Assembly (NCBI GenBank): GCA_018268085.1
Contig: JAFDXE010000018.1
Span: forward strand, 1 to 64,000
DNA: 64,000 bases
Origin: Bacteroidota bacterium
GTDB taxonomy: Bacteria; Bacteroidota; Bacteroidia; Chitinophagales; Chitinophagaceae
Direction of reading: 5' to 3'
In this document: positions 38,118 through 46,457 of the stretch, one piece after another
Numbering within the stretch: position 1 is the stretch's first letter
Layout: every line of letters starts with the position of its first letter
The notes under the pieces: model-generated
What the model was told of the DNA's origin: nothing
Databases searched by the model: none
What the model saw: the letters and a program-made list of their open reading frames with translations, nothing else
Program-made: the position numbers and the translations under genes

Positions 38118-39053
38118 ATGTATTCATCAGGTGATCATACCAGGTTTATTAAACAAACTGCCAGCAGGCTTGGATTTAACTATTGCGGTATTGCCAAAGC
38201 GGAGTTCCTCGATGAAGATGCCAGGCGGTTGGAAGACTGGCTCAATAAAGGCATGCATGGCAAAATGCAATACATGGAAAATTATTTCGACCTGCGGGTA
38301 GATCCATGTAAACTGGTGCCCGGCGCAAAATCTGTGATCACATTGTTATTGAATTATTTTCCAGGTGAACAACAAAATGCTGAACAACCGAAGATCGCAA
38401 AATATGCGTATGGGAATGATTACCACGAAGTGATCAGGAATAAACTCCATGTTTTTTTAGACGAGATAAAAATTAAAACCGGTGAAATCAACGGGCGAGG
38501 ATTTGTAGACAGCGCACCGGTTCTTGAAAGAACGTGGGCACAGAAAAGCGGGCTTGGCTGGATCGGCAAAAACGGGAATCTCATTCATAAACAACAGGGA
38601 TCCTGGTTTTTTATTGCAACTTTGATCGTAGATCTTGAACTAGAGTACGATGATCCACTGACAAAAGATTATTGCGGCAGTTGTACAAAGTGTATAGATC
38701 ACTGCCCAACTGATGCCATATTACCCAACAAAGTTATTGATGGAAGCAAATGCATTTCTTATTTCACTATTGAACTGAAAGATGCGTTGTTACCGGCATC
38801 TATGAAAGACAGATTTGATAACTGGATGTTTGGCTGCGATACCTGCCAGGATGTTTGTCCATGGAACCGTTTTGCCAAACCACACAACGAAATCAATTTC
38901 ACCCCCATTCCGGCAGTTTTACATTTTACTACTAAGGAATGGAACGATTTAACAGAGGAACAATTTAAACTTATCTTTAAACACTCACCCATTAAAAGAA
39001 CAAAATTCAGTGGCATTAAACGCAACCTGCAATTCATATCAAAGCATCCATGA
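38118..39053 (+). CDS. queG: Epoxyqueuosine reductase
   Basis: Last step of queuosine synthesis in tRNA: reduction of epoxyqueuosine, using cobalamin and two [4Fe-4S] clusters. The 311 residues contain the two ferredoxin-like cysteine motifs [12 protein letters not shown] (186-197) and CDTCQDVCP (240-248), the conserved [20 protein letters not shown] segment with Asp131, and [11 protein letters not shown]. It is full length for the short form without a C-terminal HEAT repeat. Its stop overlaps the anmK start (ATGA), so the two are translationally coupled. Confidence 0.96.
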   Translation: MYSSGDHTRFIKQTASRLGFNYCGIAKAEFLDEDARRLEDWLNKGMHGKMQYMENYFDLRVDPCKLVPGAKSVITLLLNYFPGEQQNAEQPKIAKYAYGNDYHEVIRNKLHVFLDEIKIKTGEINGRGFVDSAPVLERTWAQKSGLGWIGKNGNLIHKQQGSWFFIATLIVDLELEYDDPLTKDYCGSCTKCIDHCPTDAILPNKVIDGSKCISYFTIELKDALLPASMKDRFDNWMFGCDTCQDVCPWNRFAKPHNEINFTPIPAVLHFTTKEWNDLTEEQFKLIFKHSPIKRTKFSGIKRNLQFISKHP

Positions 39054-40246
39054 TTACTAATATCGAACATCTGTATTCAATTGCGCATAAGCGTAAACGT
39101 AACATCCTTGGTTTAATGAGTGGCACATCGCTCGACGGGCTTGATGTGGCAATGTGTGCCATTGAAGGAAGTGGAAAAAACACAACAGTTAACCTGTTAC
39201 ATTTTGAAACAATTGCTTACGATGCCGATTTTAAGCAGGAATTGAGAACAATTTTTTCCAGGGAGGAGATACTACTTGAAAAATTATGTTTGCTGAATGA
39301 ATGGATCGGTACACAACACGCCGCAATTATTAATCATTGTTTACAGAAATGGAAACTGGATGCTGCTTCGGTTGATTGCATCGCCAGTCACGGGCAAACC
39401 GTTTATCATGCGCCGCTGCATCAGCATAGAAAAGAAAAGTTTGGTAACGCCAGCTTACAAATTGGTGATGCAGATCAGATTGCTGTGCACACCGGCATTA
39501 TAACGCTAAGCGATTTTCGCCAGAAACATATTGCAGCAGGTGGTGAAGGTGCGCCGCTTGCCGCTTACGGAGATTTTTTATTATTTGGAGAAAAAGAAGA
39601 AGATGTGTTATTGATAAACATAGGTGGCATTTCCAATTTTACCTTTTTGCCCGCAGGTGCAGGTTTCGATGAAATAATATCGTCAGATATTGGTCCGGGT
39701 AACACATTAATGGATGCATTTGTTCAACGGAGTTTTCCCGGGAAATATTATGATAACAACGCGGCTATTGCCAGCACCGGGAATATAAATACAACCTTGC
39801 TTAATGCATTAAAGCATCATCCTTTCTTTGCTATTCCGTTTCCAAAAACTACCGGACCTGAAGTGTTCAACCTGGAATTCCTGGATACAGCATTACAGGT
39901 TTCCTCTGCAACTTTATTGCCTGTTGAAGATGTATTGGCAACCCTGAATGCATTTACGGGAGCCGTAATTGTGCAGGCGATCAGAAATTATTGTAAAGAC
40001 AAGAGCCGGTTATATATCAGCGGTGGTGGTTTGCATAATCCGTTGCTGATGGATCATATCAGAAAAGAAGTTCCGCATTTACCCATTCGTAACACAATTG
40101 AAAAAAATATTCATCCCGATGCAAAGGAGGCGGTTCTTTTTGCTGTACTTGCCAATGAATGTTTAAGTGGCAATAAAGAGTCGTATGGTAAGGGATCCAA
40201 AAATTTTCCTGCTACCACCATGGGCAAAATAAGCTTACCGGATTGA
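39050..40246 (+). CDS. anmK: Anhydro-N-acetylmuramic acid kinase
   Basis: Opens and phosphorylates 1,6-anhydro-MurNAc during recycling of cell-wall sugars. The 398-residue protein has the N-terminal ATP-binding [17 protein letters not shown], the substrate segment ASHGQTVYH, the acetate/sugar-kinase family [15 protein letters not shown] and [13 protein letters not shown], and [15 protein letters not shown] near the end. It starts inside the queG stop codon (4-base overlap). Its 3' end abuts the convergent SRPBCC gene with no spacer. MurQ, the next enzyme, is not in the window. Confidence 0.95.
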   Translation: MITNIEHLYSIAHKRKRNILGLMSGTSLDGLDVAMCAIEGSGKNTTVNLLHFETIAYDADFKQELRTIFSREEILLEKLCLLNEWIGTQHAAIINHCLQKWKLDAASVDCIASHGQTVYHAPLHQHRKEKFGNASLQIGDADQIAVHTGIITLSDFRQKHIAAGGEGAPLAAYGDFLLFGEKEEDVLLINIGGISNFTFLPAGAGFDEIISSDIGPGNTLMDAFVQRSFPGKYYDNNAAIASTGNINTTLLNALKHHPFFAIPFPKTTGPEVFNLEFLDTALQVSSATLLPVEDVLATLNAFTGAVIVQAIRNYCKDKSRLYISGGGLHNPLLMDHIRKEVPHLPIRNTIEKNIHPDAKEAVLFAVLANECLSGNKESYGKGSKNFPATTMGKISLPD

Positions 40247-40774
40247 TCATTTTTTTTCCTCCATAAATAACCTGAGATTATTCAGCGCCGTATCATAACC
40301 GGGTCCTGTAAGTTTATCTACAAAAATGCCGTAAAATTTTTCCCAGGGATACCAGCGTAAGGTAGTAAGCGCCCTCCACTCTACCTGCATGGCAGTACTA
40401 TCATTCACAGGGTTTACACTTATAATGTTGATCACATCTTTTTCTCCCGGTCGCATGATGGATGCTTTGATATGTGTGGCGCCTGCTTCGGTGATGAGTA
40501 ATTTCGTTTCAACGCCATTTGGATTCCAGCTTGCATACGCGTTCACACCATAAGAAGGATTACTTATTTTAATAGCATTACTGTCTTTCGAAAATACCGG
40601 ATGCCAATGCTTCCAGTTTGAAAGATCGTTTACCTGGCTAATGATCGATTTACTATCACTGTGAATAACCACTGAACGAACTGTCATAACTTTTGATGGC
40701 ATTAACAGGGAAACCAGTGTTATCATCAGGAATAAACCTGCCAGTACAAATACTACACCTTTTAATTGTTTCAT
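40247..40774 (-). CDS. SRPBCC (START-like) family protein with an N-terminal membrane anchor
   Basis: A 175-residue protein with one N-terminal hydrophobic helix (VVFVLAGLFLMITLVSLLMP) followed by a lipid-binding-like SRPBCC domain (DLSNWKHWHPVFSKD, VEWRALTTLRWYPWEKFYGI). This is the polyketide cyclase/START-type fold common in Bacteroidota. The helix may anchor it to the inner membrane with the domain outside. It starts one base after the stop of the ABC-2 permease gene, so the two are probably co-transcribed. The ligand is unknown. Confidence 0.8.
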   Translation of the reverse strand: MKQLKGVVFVLAGLFLMITLVSLLMPSKVMTVRSVVIHSDSKSIISQVNDLSNWKHWHPVFSKDSNAIKISNPSYGVNAYASWNPNGVETKLLITEAGATHIKASIMRPGEKDVINIISVNPVNDSTAMQVEWRALTTLRWYPWEKFYGIFVDKLTGPGYDTALNNLRLFMEEKK

Positions 40775-40775
40775 T

Positions 40776-41897
40776 TTATTCCCATTTAAAAACTTTAATG
40801 GCTACCGTGTAAATAATCAGCATCCATATTGCCAGTATGCCCAACTCTTTGCCACAACCCCAGATATGCAAACCACTGAATGAAATTTTCCGCATGGCAT
40901 CGTTGAATTGCGTTAACGGCAACACATAACGGCAGATGGTTTGCAGCCAGGGCGGAAAAACATCAATCGGAAAAAATGTTCCTGCAAGTAACATTTGTGG
41001 AAATGCAAAGAGATTTATAAACAGTGGTATGGAAGTATCTGATTTTACAATACTGCTAATGATCAATCCCACACCCAGCAAGAGCAATAACATGATTATA
41101 GTCATGGTTGTCATTTCAAGAAATGTAAAGAAACCATGAACCAAAGTAAAATGAAGAAAGAAATACCCGAGTGCAATTAACATCAGCACATTGATCAGTT
41201 GAAATACCAGCCTGCTGATCCCGATTCCCAATAAAATATTCATCCGACTCACCGGAGTGGCGTAAAATCTTTTCAAAATAAGTTGTTGCCTGAACTGGAA
41301 AAAGATGAAAGAAATTCCGAATAACGTGGAGAAGAGAACGGAGAATCCAAGCATACCCGGCAGCACGAAATCGATGTTACGATACTCACGTACTGCATAA
41401 ACGAAAGGTATCACCGCCGGGAACTGGTGACCCGGAATATTTTTTAACAGGATGCTGTTGGATATACTGGTAAAAATTTGTTGCAATGCAGTAATATCGT
41501 TACCACTGGAATTGGTTAATGTATCACGTATGATGTATCGTTTATTGCCGTTGCTGTCTGCAATTTTCTGAATACTTACGATAGCGGATAGCCGCCCTTT
41601 TTCCAGCGCTTTTCGTCTTTCTGCAGTATCTGTTTGCCCTTTTTTATTTTTAAAAGATACGATGCTGATAAGTTCGTTGGCCTTGATGCTGTCGTACAAT
41701 TCATTGGTGGTATCTGCATTGTCGGACAAAGCAATTTTATAATGAACACCATTTCCACCTCCGAAGGATCCGAAAATAAATATGAAAATAACCGGGAATA
41801 AAAAACTAAAGAATAATGCACTTGGCGTTGCCAGGATAGAACGGAAACTGGCTTCCAGTATGGCAACAAATGCCTTGAACTGATTAAAGGGTTGCAT
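40776..41897 (-). CDS. ABC-2 type transporter permease
   Basis: From the ATG at 41897 (MQPFNQFKAFVAILEASFRS) the protein has 373 residues. It has the ABC-2 layout: one N-terminal helix (ALFFSFLFPVIFIFIFGSFG), a large extracytoplasmic domain (about 50-180) and five C-terminal helices, with LPGMLGFSVLFSTLFGISFI, RFYATPVSRMNILLGIGISR and QMLLAGTFFPIDVFPPWLQT typical of YhhJ/Yhih-like permeases. No ATP-binding subunit is next to it, so its ATPase is encoded elsewhere. The substrate is unknown. Confidence 0.88.
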   Translation of the reverse strand: MQPFNQFKAFVAILEASFRSILATPSALFFSFLFPVIFIFIFGSFGGGNGVHYKIALSDNADTTNELYDSIKANELISIVSFKNKKGQTDTAERRKALEKGRLSAIVSIQKIADSNGNKRYIIRDTLTNSSGNDITALQQIFTSISNSILLKNIPGHQFPAVIPFVYAVREYRNIDFVLPGMLGFSVLFSTLFGISFIFFQFRQQLILKRFYATPVSRMNILLGIGISRLVFQLINVLMLIALGYFFLHFTLVHGFFTFLEMTTMTIIMLLLLLGVGLIISSIVKSDTSIPLFINLFAFPQMLLAGTFFPIDVFPPWLQTICRYVLPLTQFNDAMRKISFSGLHIWGCGKELGILAIWMLIIYTVAIKVFKWE

Positions 41898-42054
41898 TAA
41901 CGCTGAATTTTGAGGCGTAAAGCTAGTTTTTTTACAAACATAAAATTGCAGCACTTATATATTGTTGTGATCAAATCAATAATCAAACCTGTAACACATA
42001 ATAATCACTTAATTTTACCTGGCAACAATCATCTACAACCCGGCAAATGATCCG

Positions 42055-42534
42055 ATGAATAAAACCTGGCTTCTTCTCGGCAGCAATATGGGCAATAGTA
42101 AAGAGCAACTATCGATAGCCCGCAAATACATTCATGATTCTATCGGTAAAATTTTAAGGAAATCTGCTTTATACCAAACGGCTGCCTGGGGCAAAACAGA
42201 TCAGCCCGATTTTATTAACCAGGTGATCATTGTAGAAACCCGCCTTCCCGCTTTGGAAACAATGCAAACCATCCTGGGCATTGAAAATAAGATGGGAAGA
42301 AAACGGACGATTAAAAATGCGCCGCGTATCATAGATATTGATATTCTTTTTTTCAATAAAGAAATCATTTCTACTGATCTATTAACAGTGCCGCATCCGC
42401 ACATCCGGGAAAGACGGTTTGTATTAACACCATTGAACAGCCTTTCTCCATTACTCATCCACCCGGTTTACAATAAAAGCATTCATCGTCTTTTAATAGA
42501 GTGTACCGACAAACTGAATGTGAAAAAAATGTAG
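42055..42534 (+). CDS. folK: 2-amino-4-hydroxy-6-hydroxymethyldihydropteridine diphosphokinase
   Basis: Pyrophosphorylates the pterin for folate synthesis. The 159-residue protein has the family pattern: WLLLGSNMGNSKEQLSIARK at the start, TAAWGKTDQPDFINQVIIVE, ENKMGRKRTIKNAPRIIDID and DILFFNKEIISTDLLTVPHP, which carry the ATP and Mg ligands. It lies 37 bases upstream of the deoxynucleoside kinase gene on the same strand, a common neighbourhood in Bacteroidota. Confidence 0.95.
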   Translation: MNKTWLLLGSNMGNSKEQLSIARKYIHDSIGKILRKSALYQTAAWGKTDQPDFINQVIIVETRLPALETMQTILGIENKMGRKRTIKNAPRIIDIDILFFNKEIISTDLLTVPHPHIRERRFVLTPLNSLSPLLIHPVYNKSIHRLLIECTDKLNVKKM

Positions 42535-42571
42535 ACGGGCATTTGCGCTTTACCCTTATTTTGCAAACGAA

Positions 42572-43204
42572 ATGAAATATAATTTTGTAACGATTGAGGG
42601 GAATATAGGTGCAGGAAAAACCACGTTATCGCACATTTTAAGTAAATATTACAATGCAAGACTCATTTTAGAAGAGTTTGCCGACAATCCGTTTCTGCCG
42701 AAATTTTATGAAAGCCCGCAGCAGTATGCATTTCCGCTTGAATTGTTTTTTATGGCGGAAAGGTATAAGCAACTGAAAGAGCTGCTGCAAACGAAAGATA
42801 TGTTTCAAAGCATCACGATTTCGGATTATCTTTTTACTAAGTGCCTGTTGTTCGCTAAAGTAAACCTGCCCGATGAAGAATTCAGGCTTTACCAGAAATT
42901 GTTTGAGATCATTAACCCTCAGATTGTTCAGCCAGAGATACTGATTTACCTGCATTGCCCGGTGAATAAGTTGCAGGAAAATATCAAAAAAAGAAACCGT
43001 GATTACGAGCAGAGCATTCCCAATGATTATCTGTTTTCTTTACAGGAAACATACACACAGTATATTAAGCAACACAATATAAAAACGCTTTTTGTTGATG
43101 TAAGCAATGCTGATTTCCTCGGCAACGAAGCGCATGTAAAAGTGATCACAGATGCATTAAATAAAGAATACGAAACCGGTCAGTATTACCTCACGCTACC
43201 CTGA
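42572..43204 (+). CDS. Deoxynucleoside kinase
   Basis: Phosphorylates deoxynucleosides for nucleotide salvage. The 210-residue P-loop protein has GNIGAGKT at residues 10-17. The Glu of EEFADNPFLPKFYE and the segments FPLELFFMAERYKQLKEL, TISDYLFTKCLLFAK and YLHCPVNKLQENIKKRNRDY (LID region) follow, as in the deoxyadenosine/deoxyguanosine/deoxycytidine kinase family. The nucleoside preference cannot be read from sequence. It probably shares a transcript with folK. Confidence 0.92.
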   Translation: MKYNFVTIEGNIGAGKTTLSHILSKYYNARLILEEFADNPFLPKFYESPQQYAFPLELFFMAERYKQLKELLQTKDMFQSITISDYLFTKCLLFAKVNLPDEEFRLYQKLFEIINPQIVQPEILIYLHCPVNKLQENIKKRNRDYEQSIPNDYLFSLQETYTQYIKQHNIKTLFVDVSNADFLGNEAHVKVITDALNKEYETGQYYLTLP

Positions 43205-43240
43205 ACAATAAATATGAAATTCACCTAAACAAACACGTCT

Positions 43241-44485
43241 TTGTCAGCACTACCCAGAAATAGAAACCCATACGCCGCATTGAAAGTAGAAGAGTTCAGG
43301 AATTTCGTTGCAGGCAGATTTATTTATATCATGGGACTTCGTATGACGGGCACCGTTATTGGCTGGTGGATGTACCAGGTAACGAACAGTCCCCTGGCAT
43401 TAGGGCTGGTTGGTTTATCGGAAGTTATTCCAGCGTTATCGCTGGCTTTATATGCCGGGCATCATATAGATAAAACGGAGAAACGTGGTTTATTGTTAAA
43501 ATGCATCCGGCTGTATATAATTTGTGTGTTGTTGCTGGTGCTGTTGTCAACAGGATTTATTTCTTCGCAGGTGCATCATTGGATGCTGGCTGTATTGATT
43601 TGTACTGTAATTGCTTTTACGGGTGCTATACGGGCATTTTCCGGACCTACATTTTCGGCGATGATTGCCCAGATCGTTCCGAAAGAAAATTTGCCATCAG
43701 CAACAACCATCAGTTCAGCAACCTGGCTGATCGGTTCAATCTTTGGACATGCCATGGCTGGTTTCCTCATTTACTGGGTGGGAATCAATTATAGTTTTTG
43801 TATCATACTTGCTTTTGTAATTAGCGGCTATTCGTTACTGTCACGCTTGTCTGAAAAACCGGTATTAATCAATGTGCATTCCAGAACCTGGCAAAGCGTA
43901 AAGGAAGGTTTAAACTATGTATTTAAATCAAAGGAGGTATTGGGTGCGCTATCACTTGATTTATTTGCGGTATTGTTTGGAGGAGCTGTTGCCTTGGTTC
44001 CTGTTTTTGCTAAAGATATTTTATTCATCGGGCCAAGGGGATTCGGCTGGTTAAATGCGGCTACAGACATCGGATCGATCATCACCGTAACATTGTTAAC
44101 GATCCGGCCGCTGCAAGCAAAGCAAGGACGGTTGTTGTTTTTTGCTGTAGCTGCATTTGGAGGATGCATTATTTTATTTGCATTGTCAAAAGTTTTCTGG
44201 TTGTCATTTGTTGCTTTATTGCTGAGCGGATGTATGGACGGCGTGAGTGTGGTAATAAGAGGTACAATTCTTCAGTTAAAAACACCGGATGAGTTAAGGG
44301 GACGAGTAATGTCGGTAAACAGCATGTTCATTAATTCTTCAAATGAACTGGGGCAATTTGAAAGCGGGGTAATGGCAAAGTTGATGGGCACTGTGCCTTC
44401 TGTAGTTTTTGGTGGTTGTATGACGATTGCCGTGGTGCTTTTTACCTGGTTTAAAGCTCCATCGTTACGAAAAATGGAATATTGA
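43241..44485 (+). CDS. MFS transporter, EntS/MFS_3-like
   Basis: A 414-residue, twelve-helix major facilitator. The start is apparently TTG at 43241, because the conserved NPYAALKVEEFRNFVAGRF opening of this subfamily lies before the first internal ATG. The cytoplasmic loop 2-3 motif is HHIDKTEKRGLLLKC. FSGPTFSAMIAQIVPKENLP and RGTILQLKTPDELRGRVMSV are typical of the MFS_3 / enterobactin-exporter-like group, so it is probably an exporter of an unknown small molecule. It lies 36 bases after the deoxynucleoside kinase gene. Confidence 0.87.
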   Translation: MSALPRNRNPYAALKVEEFRNFVAGRFIYIMGLRMTGTVIGWWMYQVTNSPLALGLVGLSEVIPALSLALYAGHHIDKTEKRGLLLKCIRLYIICVLLLVLLSTGFISSQVHHWMLAVLICTVIAFTGAIRAFSGPTFSAMIAQIVPKENLPSATTISSATWLIGSIFGHAMAGFLIYWVGINYSFCIILAFVISGYSLLSRLSEKPVLINVHSRTWQSVKEGLNYVFKSKEVLGALSLDLFAVLFGGAVALVPVFAKDILFIGPRGFGWLNAATDIGSIITVTLLTIRPLQAKQGRLLFFAVAAFGGCIILFALSKVFWLSFVALLLSGCMDGVSVVIRGTILQLKTPDELRGRVMSVNSMFINSSNELGQFESGVMAKLMGTVPSVVFGGCMTIAVVLFTWFKAPSLRKMEY

Positions 44486-44510
44486 TTATGTAATAAATAA
44501 AAACAATTTT

Positions 44511-45410
44511 ATGAAACGCAGGTCTTTTATTCGCAACACAGGTATCACCTTAGGTGCATTAGCTTTATTACAATCAAAAACAATGGCGGCTCTTTTCAGT
44601 GATCCTTCGTACAATATAAAAATGCTAACAGACAATGTGGGCATATTTACTGAGAAAGGCGGAACGATTTTATTTATGCTAACCAAAGAAGGTACATTGG
44701 TGGTAGATGCACAATTTCCTGATACAGCCCAACACCTGATAGATGAAATAAAAAAGAAAACAGAACAGCCATTCAGGTTATTGATAAATACACATCATCA
44801 CGGCGACCATACGGCAGGCAATATCGTATTTAAAGGTTTGGTAACACATGTTCTGGCACATGAGAACAGTAAAATAAATCAACAGAAAGTTGCAGAGAAA
44901 AATAATACGGTTGAAAAGCAACTTTATCCTGACCAAACTTTCGGAACTGTTTGGTCGGAGAAATTAGGTAAGGAAGAATACAGCTTACACTATTTTGGCG
45001 CCGGGCATACAAATGGAGATGCTATTGTGCATTTGAAACATTCGGGCATTGTACATATGGGAGACCTTGTTTTTAACAGGAAGCATCCGTATATCGACAA
45101 AAGTGCAGGTGCGAATATCTCGAGCTGGATTAAAGTATTGGAAAAAACGACATCTGTATTCCCGAAAAAAACTACCTATATATGCGGACATGCGGGTGAG
45201 GGTTATGATGTTATAGCAACATCTGCCGACCTCCATGCATTTAAAAACTACCTCGAAAATGTGCTTTCATTTGTAAACGATGGGATTAAAACAGGAAAAT
45301 CAAAAGAAGAAATTTTAAAAGCGGCTACGATCCCCGGTTCACCACAATGGGCAGGCGAAGGTATTGAAAGGCCATTGACGGCAGCCTATGCAGAGCTTAC
45401 AGCGGAGTAG
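44511..45410 (+). CDS. Tat-exported metallo-beta-lactamase-fold hydrolase
   Basis: The protein has 299 residues from the ATG at 44511. The N-terminus MKRRSFIRNTGITLGALALL is a twin-arginine signal, implying export in folded form. The metal site is complete: HHHGDH (residues 95-100, HxHxDH), His in YFGAGHTNGDAIVH, Asp in VHMGDLVF and His in YICGHAGEG. This is an MBL-fold hydrolase of the class that includes some lactamases and many other hydrolases, so the substrate cannot be assigned and antibiotic resistance should not be assumed. It starts 25 bases after the MFS stop. Confidence 0.88.
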   Translation: MKRRSFIRNTGITLGALALLQSKTMAALFSDPSYNIKMLTDNVGIFTEKGGTILFMLTKEGTLVVDAQFPDTAQHLIDEIKKKTEQPFRLLINTHHHGDHTAGNIVFKGLVTHVLAHENSKINQQKVAEKNNTVEKQLYPDQTFGTVWSEKLGKEEYSLHYFGAGHTNGDAIVHLKHSGIVHMGDLVFNRKHPYIDKSAGANISSWIKVLEKTTSVFPKKTTYICGHAGEGYDVIATSADLHAFKNYLENVLSFVNDGIKTGKSKEEILKAATIPGSPQWAGEGIERPLTAAYAELTAE

Positions 45411-45448
45411 GAAATTAGTGGCTCGGAAGAAAAGATGAAAATACCGGG

Positions 45449-45591
45449 TTGACATCAAGATGGCATCAGGATGGCATCAGGTTGACAGCTAGAATACATC
45501 CTGCCGTCATCTGGAATACATCTGGAATACAACCAGAATACGTCTTGACTACATCTCGAGTACATCTGGTTGACATCTAGATGTCATCTCC
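45449..45591. repeat. Array of thirteen 11-bp tandem units
   Basis: From 45449 to 45591 the sequence divides into thirteen consecutive units of exactly 11 bases with no gaps, consensus about AATACATCTGG. Position 5 (C) and position 8 (C) are invariant in all thirteen. Position 6 is A in twelve, position 7 is T in eleven, and position 11 is G in twelve. The first three positions vary. The array lies in the 225-bp gap between two convergent genes. It contains the 14-base palindrome GACATCTAGATGTC at 45572-45585. The remainder of the gap (45411-45448 and 45592-45635) shows nothing recognisable. Confidence 0.9.
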
Positions 45592-45635
45592 ATAACGCCT
45601 AAAAATCAACAACTTATCACTTTTTTTCTCCCGGT

Positions 45636-46115
45636 TTAACCAGCAGTAAATTTATCCAGTACGTAATATACAATGGGGCAAAAGCTACTGTTTTTCAATG
45701 TGAGCTGCTGGCGACGGATAATCACATCTTCATCTGTATAAGGAAATCTTTCACAGTCGGAAGGACGAACATCATATATACTGCAAAAATTATCATTACC
45801 AAGGAACGGGCATGGTTTTGATTTCACTACATAATCACCTTCCTCATCCAGCACAAGATATTTTTCTATAAACTCCCCTTCTTTCATCCTTAAGTGTTTG
45901 GATATTCGCTTAAGATCCGGTGTTTTAAAACGGGGAGAATAATTCTTACAGCAGGCCGCACAATCCAGGCAGTTTATTTTCTCAAATGCGGCTTCATGTA
46001 ATTCGGGCAACTTTTTTAAAACACTGTTCTTATCCGCCCTTGCGAGGAATTGCTTGAATTTCTTATGGCTTTCTGCCGACTTCTTCTGCCAATTGGCTGG
46101 TAGTGGTTCGCTCAT
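45636..46115 (-). CDS. YkgJ-family cysteine-cluster protein
   Basis: A 159-residue cytoplasmic protein with the YkgJ (UPF0153) cysteine pattern: CLDCAACC (Cys 49, 52, 55, 56), then CPFLGNDNFCSIYDVRPSDC (Cys 102, 111, 121) followed by ERFPY. Members are thought to bind zinc or an Fe-S cluster; their function is not settled. The first 45 residues form a basic helical stretch. It converges on the metallo-beta-lactamase-fold gene, with the 11-bp array between them. Confidence 0.9.
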   Translation of the reverse strand: MSEPLPANWQKKSAESHKKFKQFLARADKNSVLKKLPELHEAAFEKINCLDCAACCKNYSPRFKTPDLKRISKHLRMKEGEFIEKYLVLDEEGDYVVKSKPCPFLGNDNFCSIYDVRPSDCERFPYTDEDVIIRRQQLTLKNSSFCPIVYYVLDKFTAG

Positions 46116-46457
46116 AGATAATCAATAAATAACATTTTTAAAACCCTAAAAAATTTAAGTGCGATTCTCGCCTTTTGATTCCCATGTACACAATTTCATT
46201 GATCCTGACTATTGAATATGTGCTACTGATTTGCAGCAATTCACTTATTCGTCTTTTTTCCACAGCAATAAACCATCTCCTGAATCAGCACGTAATATAA
46301 CGCTGTTATCGTAAATTTGCGGCGTTCAACAAGCCAGCTCCTGATCTCCAGCCTCATAATAGTGGTTCTCAGTTCAAGTGAGCGATACTCGTTAGAATTA
46401 ATTTCATCCGGGCTAATTGATATACAGCCCAATTCTTAAGCCGGTAAAATAAATCAT
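46116..46457. other. 342-bp gap upstream of gcvP
   Basis: No supportable gene or RNA was found. TAAATTTG at 46312-46319 matches TAnnTTTG and could be the gcvP promoter, with a leader of about 130 bases, but no -33 TTTG precedes it. I looked for a glycine riboswitch and did not recognise one. Confidence 0.45.

Noticed and set aside
44511..45410. Beta-lactam resistance enzyme
   Set aside because: The metal-binding motifs only show the MBL fold; nothing in the sequence or its neighbours points to lactam hydrolysis.
45449..45580. Short peptide encoded through the 11-bp array
   Set aside because: One frame stays open for about 44 codons, but it has no upstream start context and an 11-base unit shifts frame at every copy, so coding is unlikely to be what is preserved.
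45449..45591. CRISPR array
   Set aside because: The units are 11 bases with no spacers and no cas genes are near.
46241..46432. 63-codon minus-strand frame upstream of gcvP
   Set aside because: No recognisable domain, signal peptide or ribosome-binding context, and composition unlike neighbouring genes.
46116..46457. Possible glycine riboswitch before gcvP
   Set aside because: I could not find the paired conserved core segments of the glycine aptamer; a covariance search would be needed to claim one.
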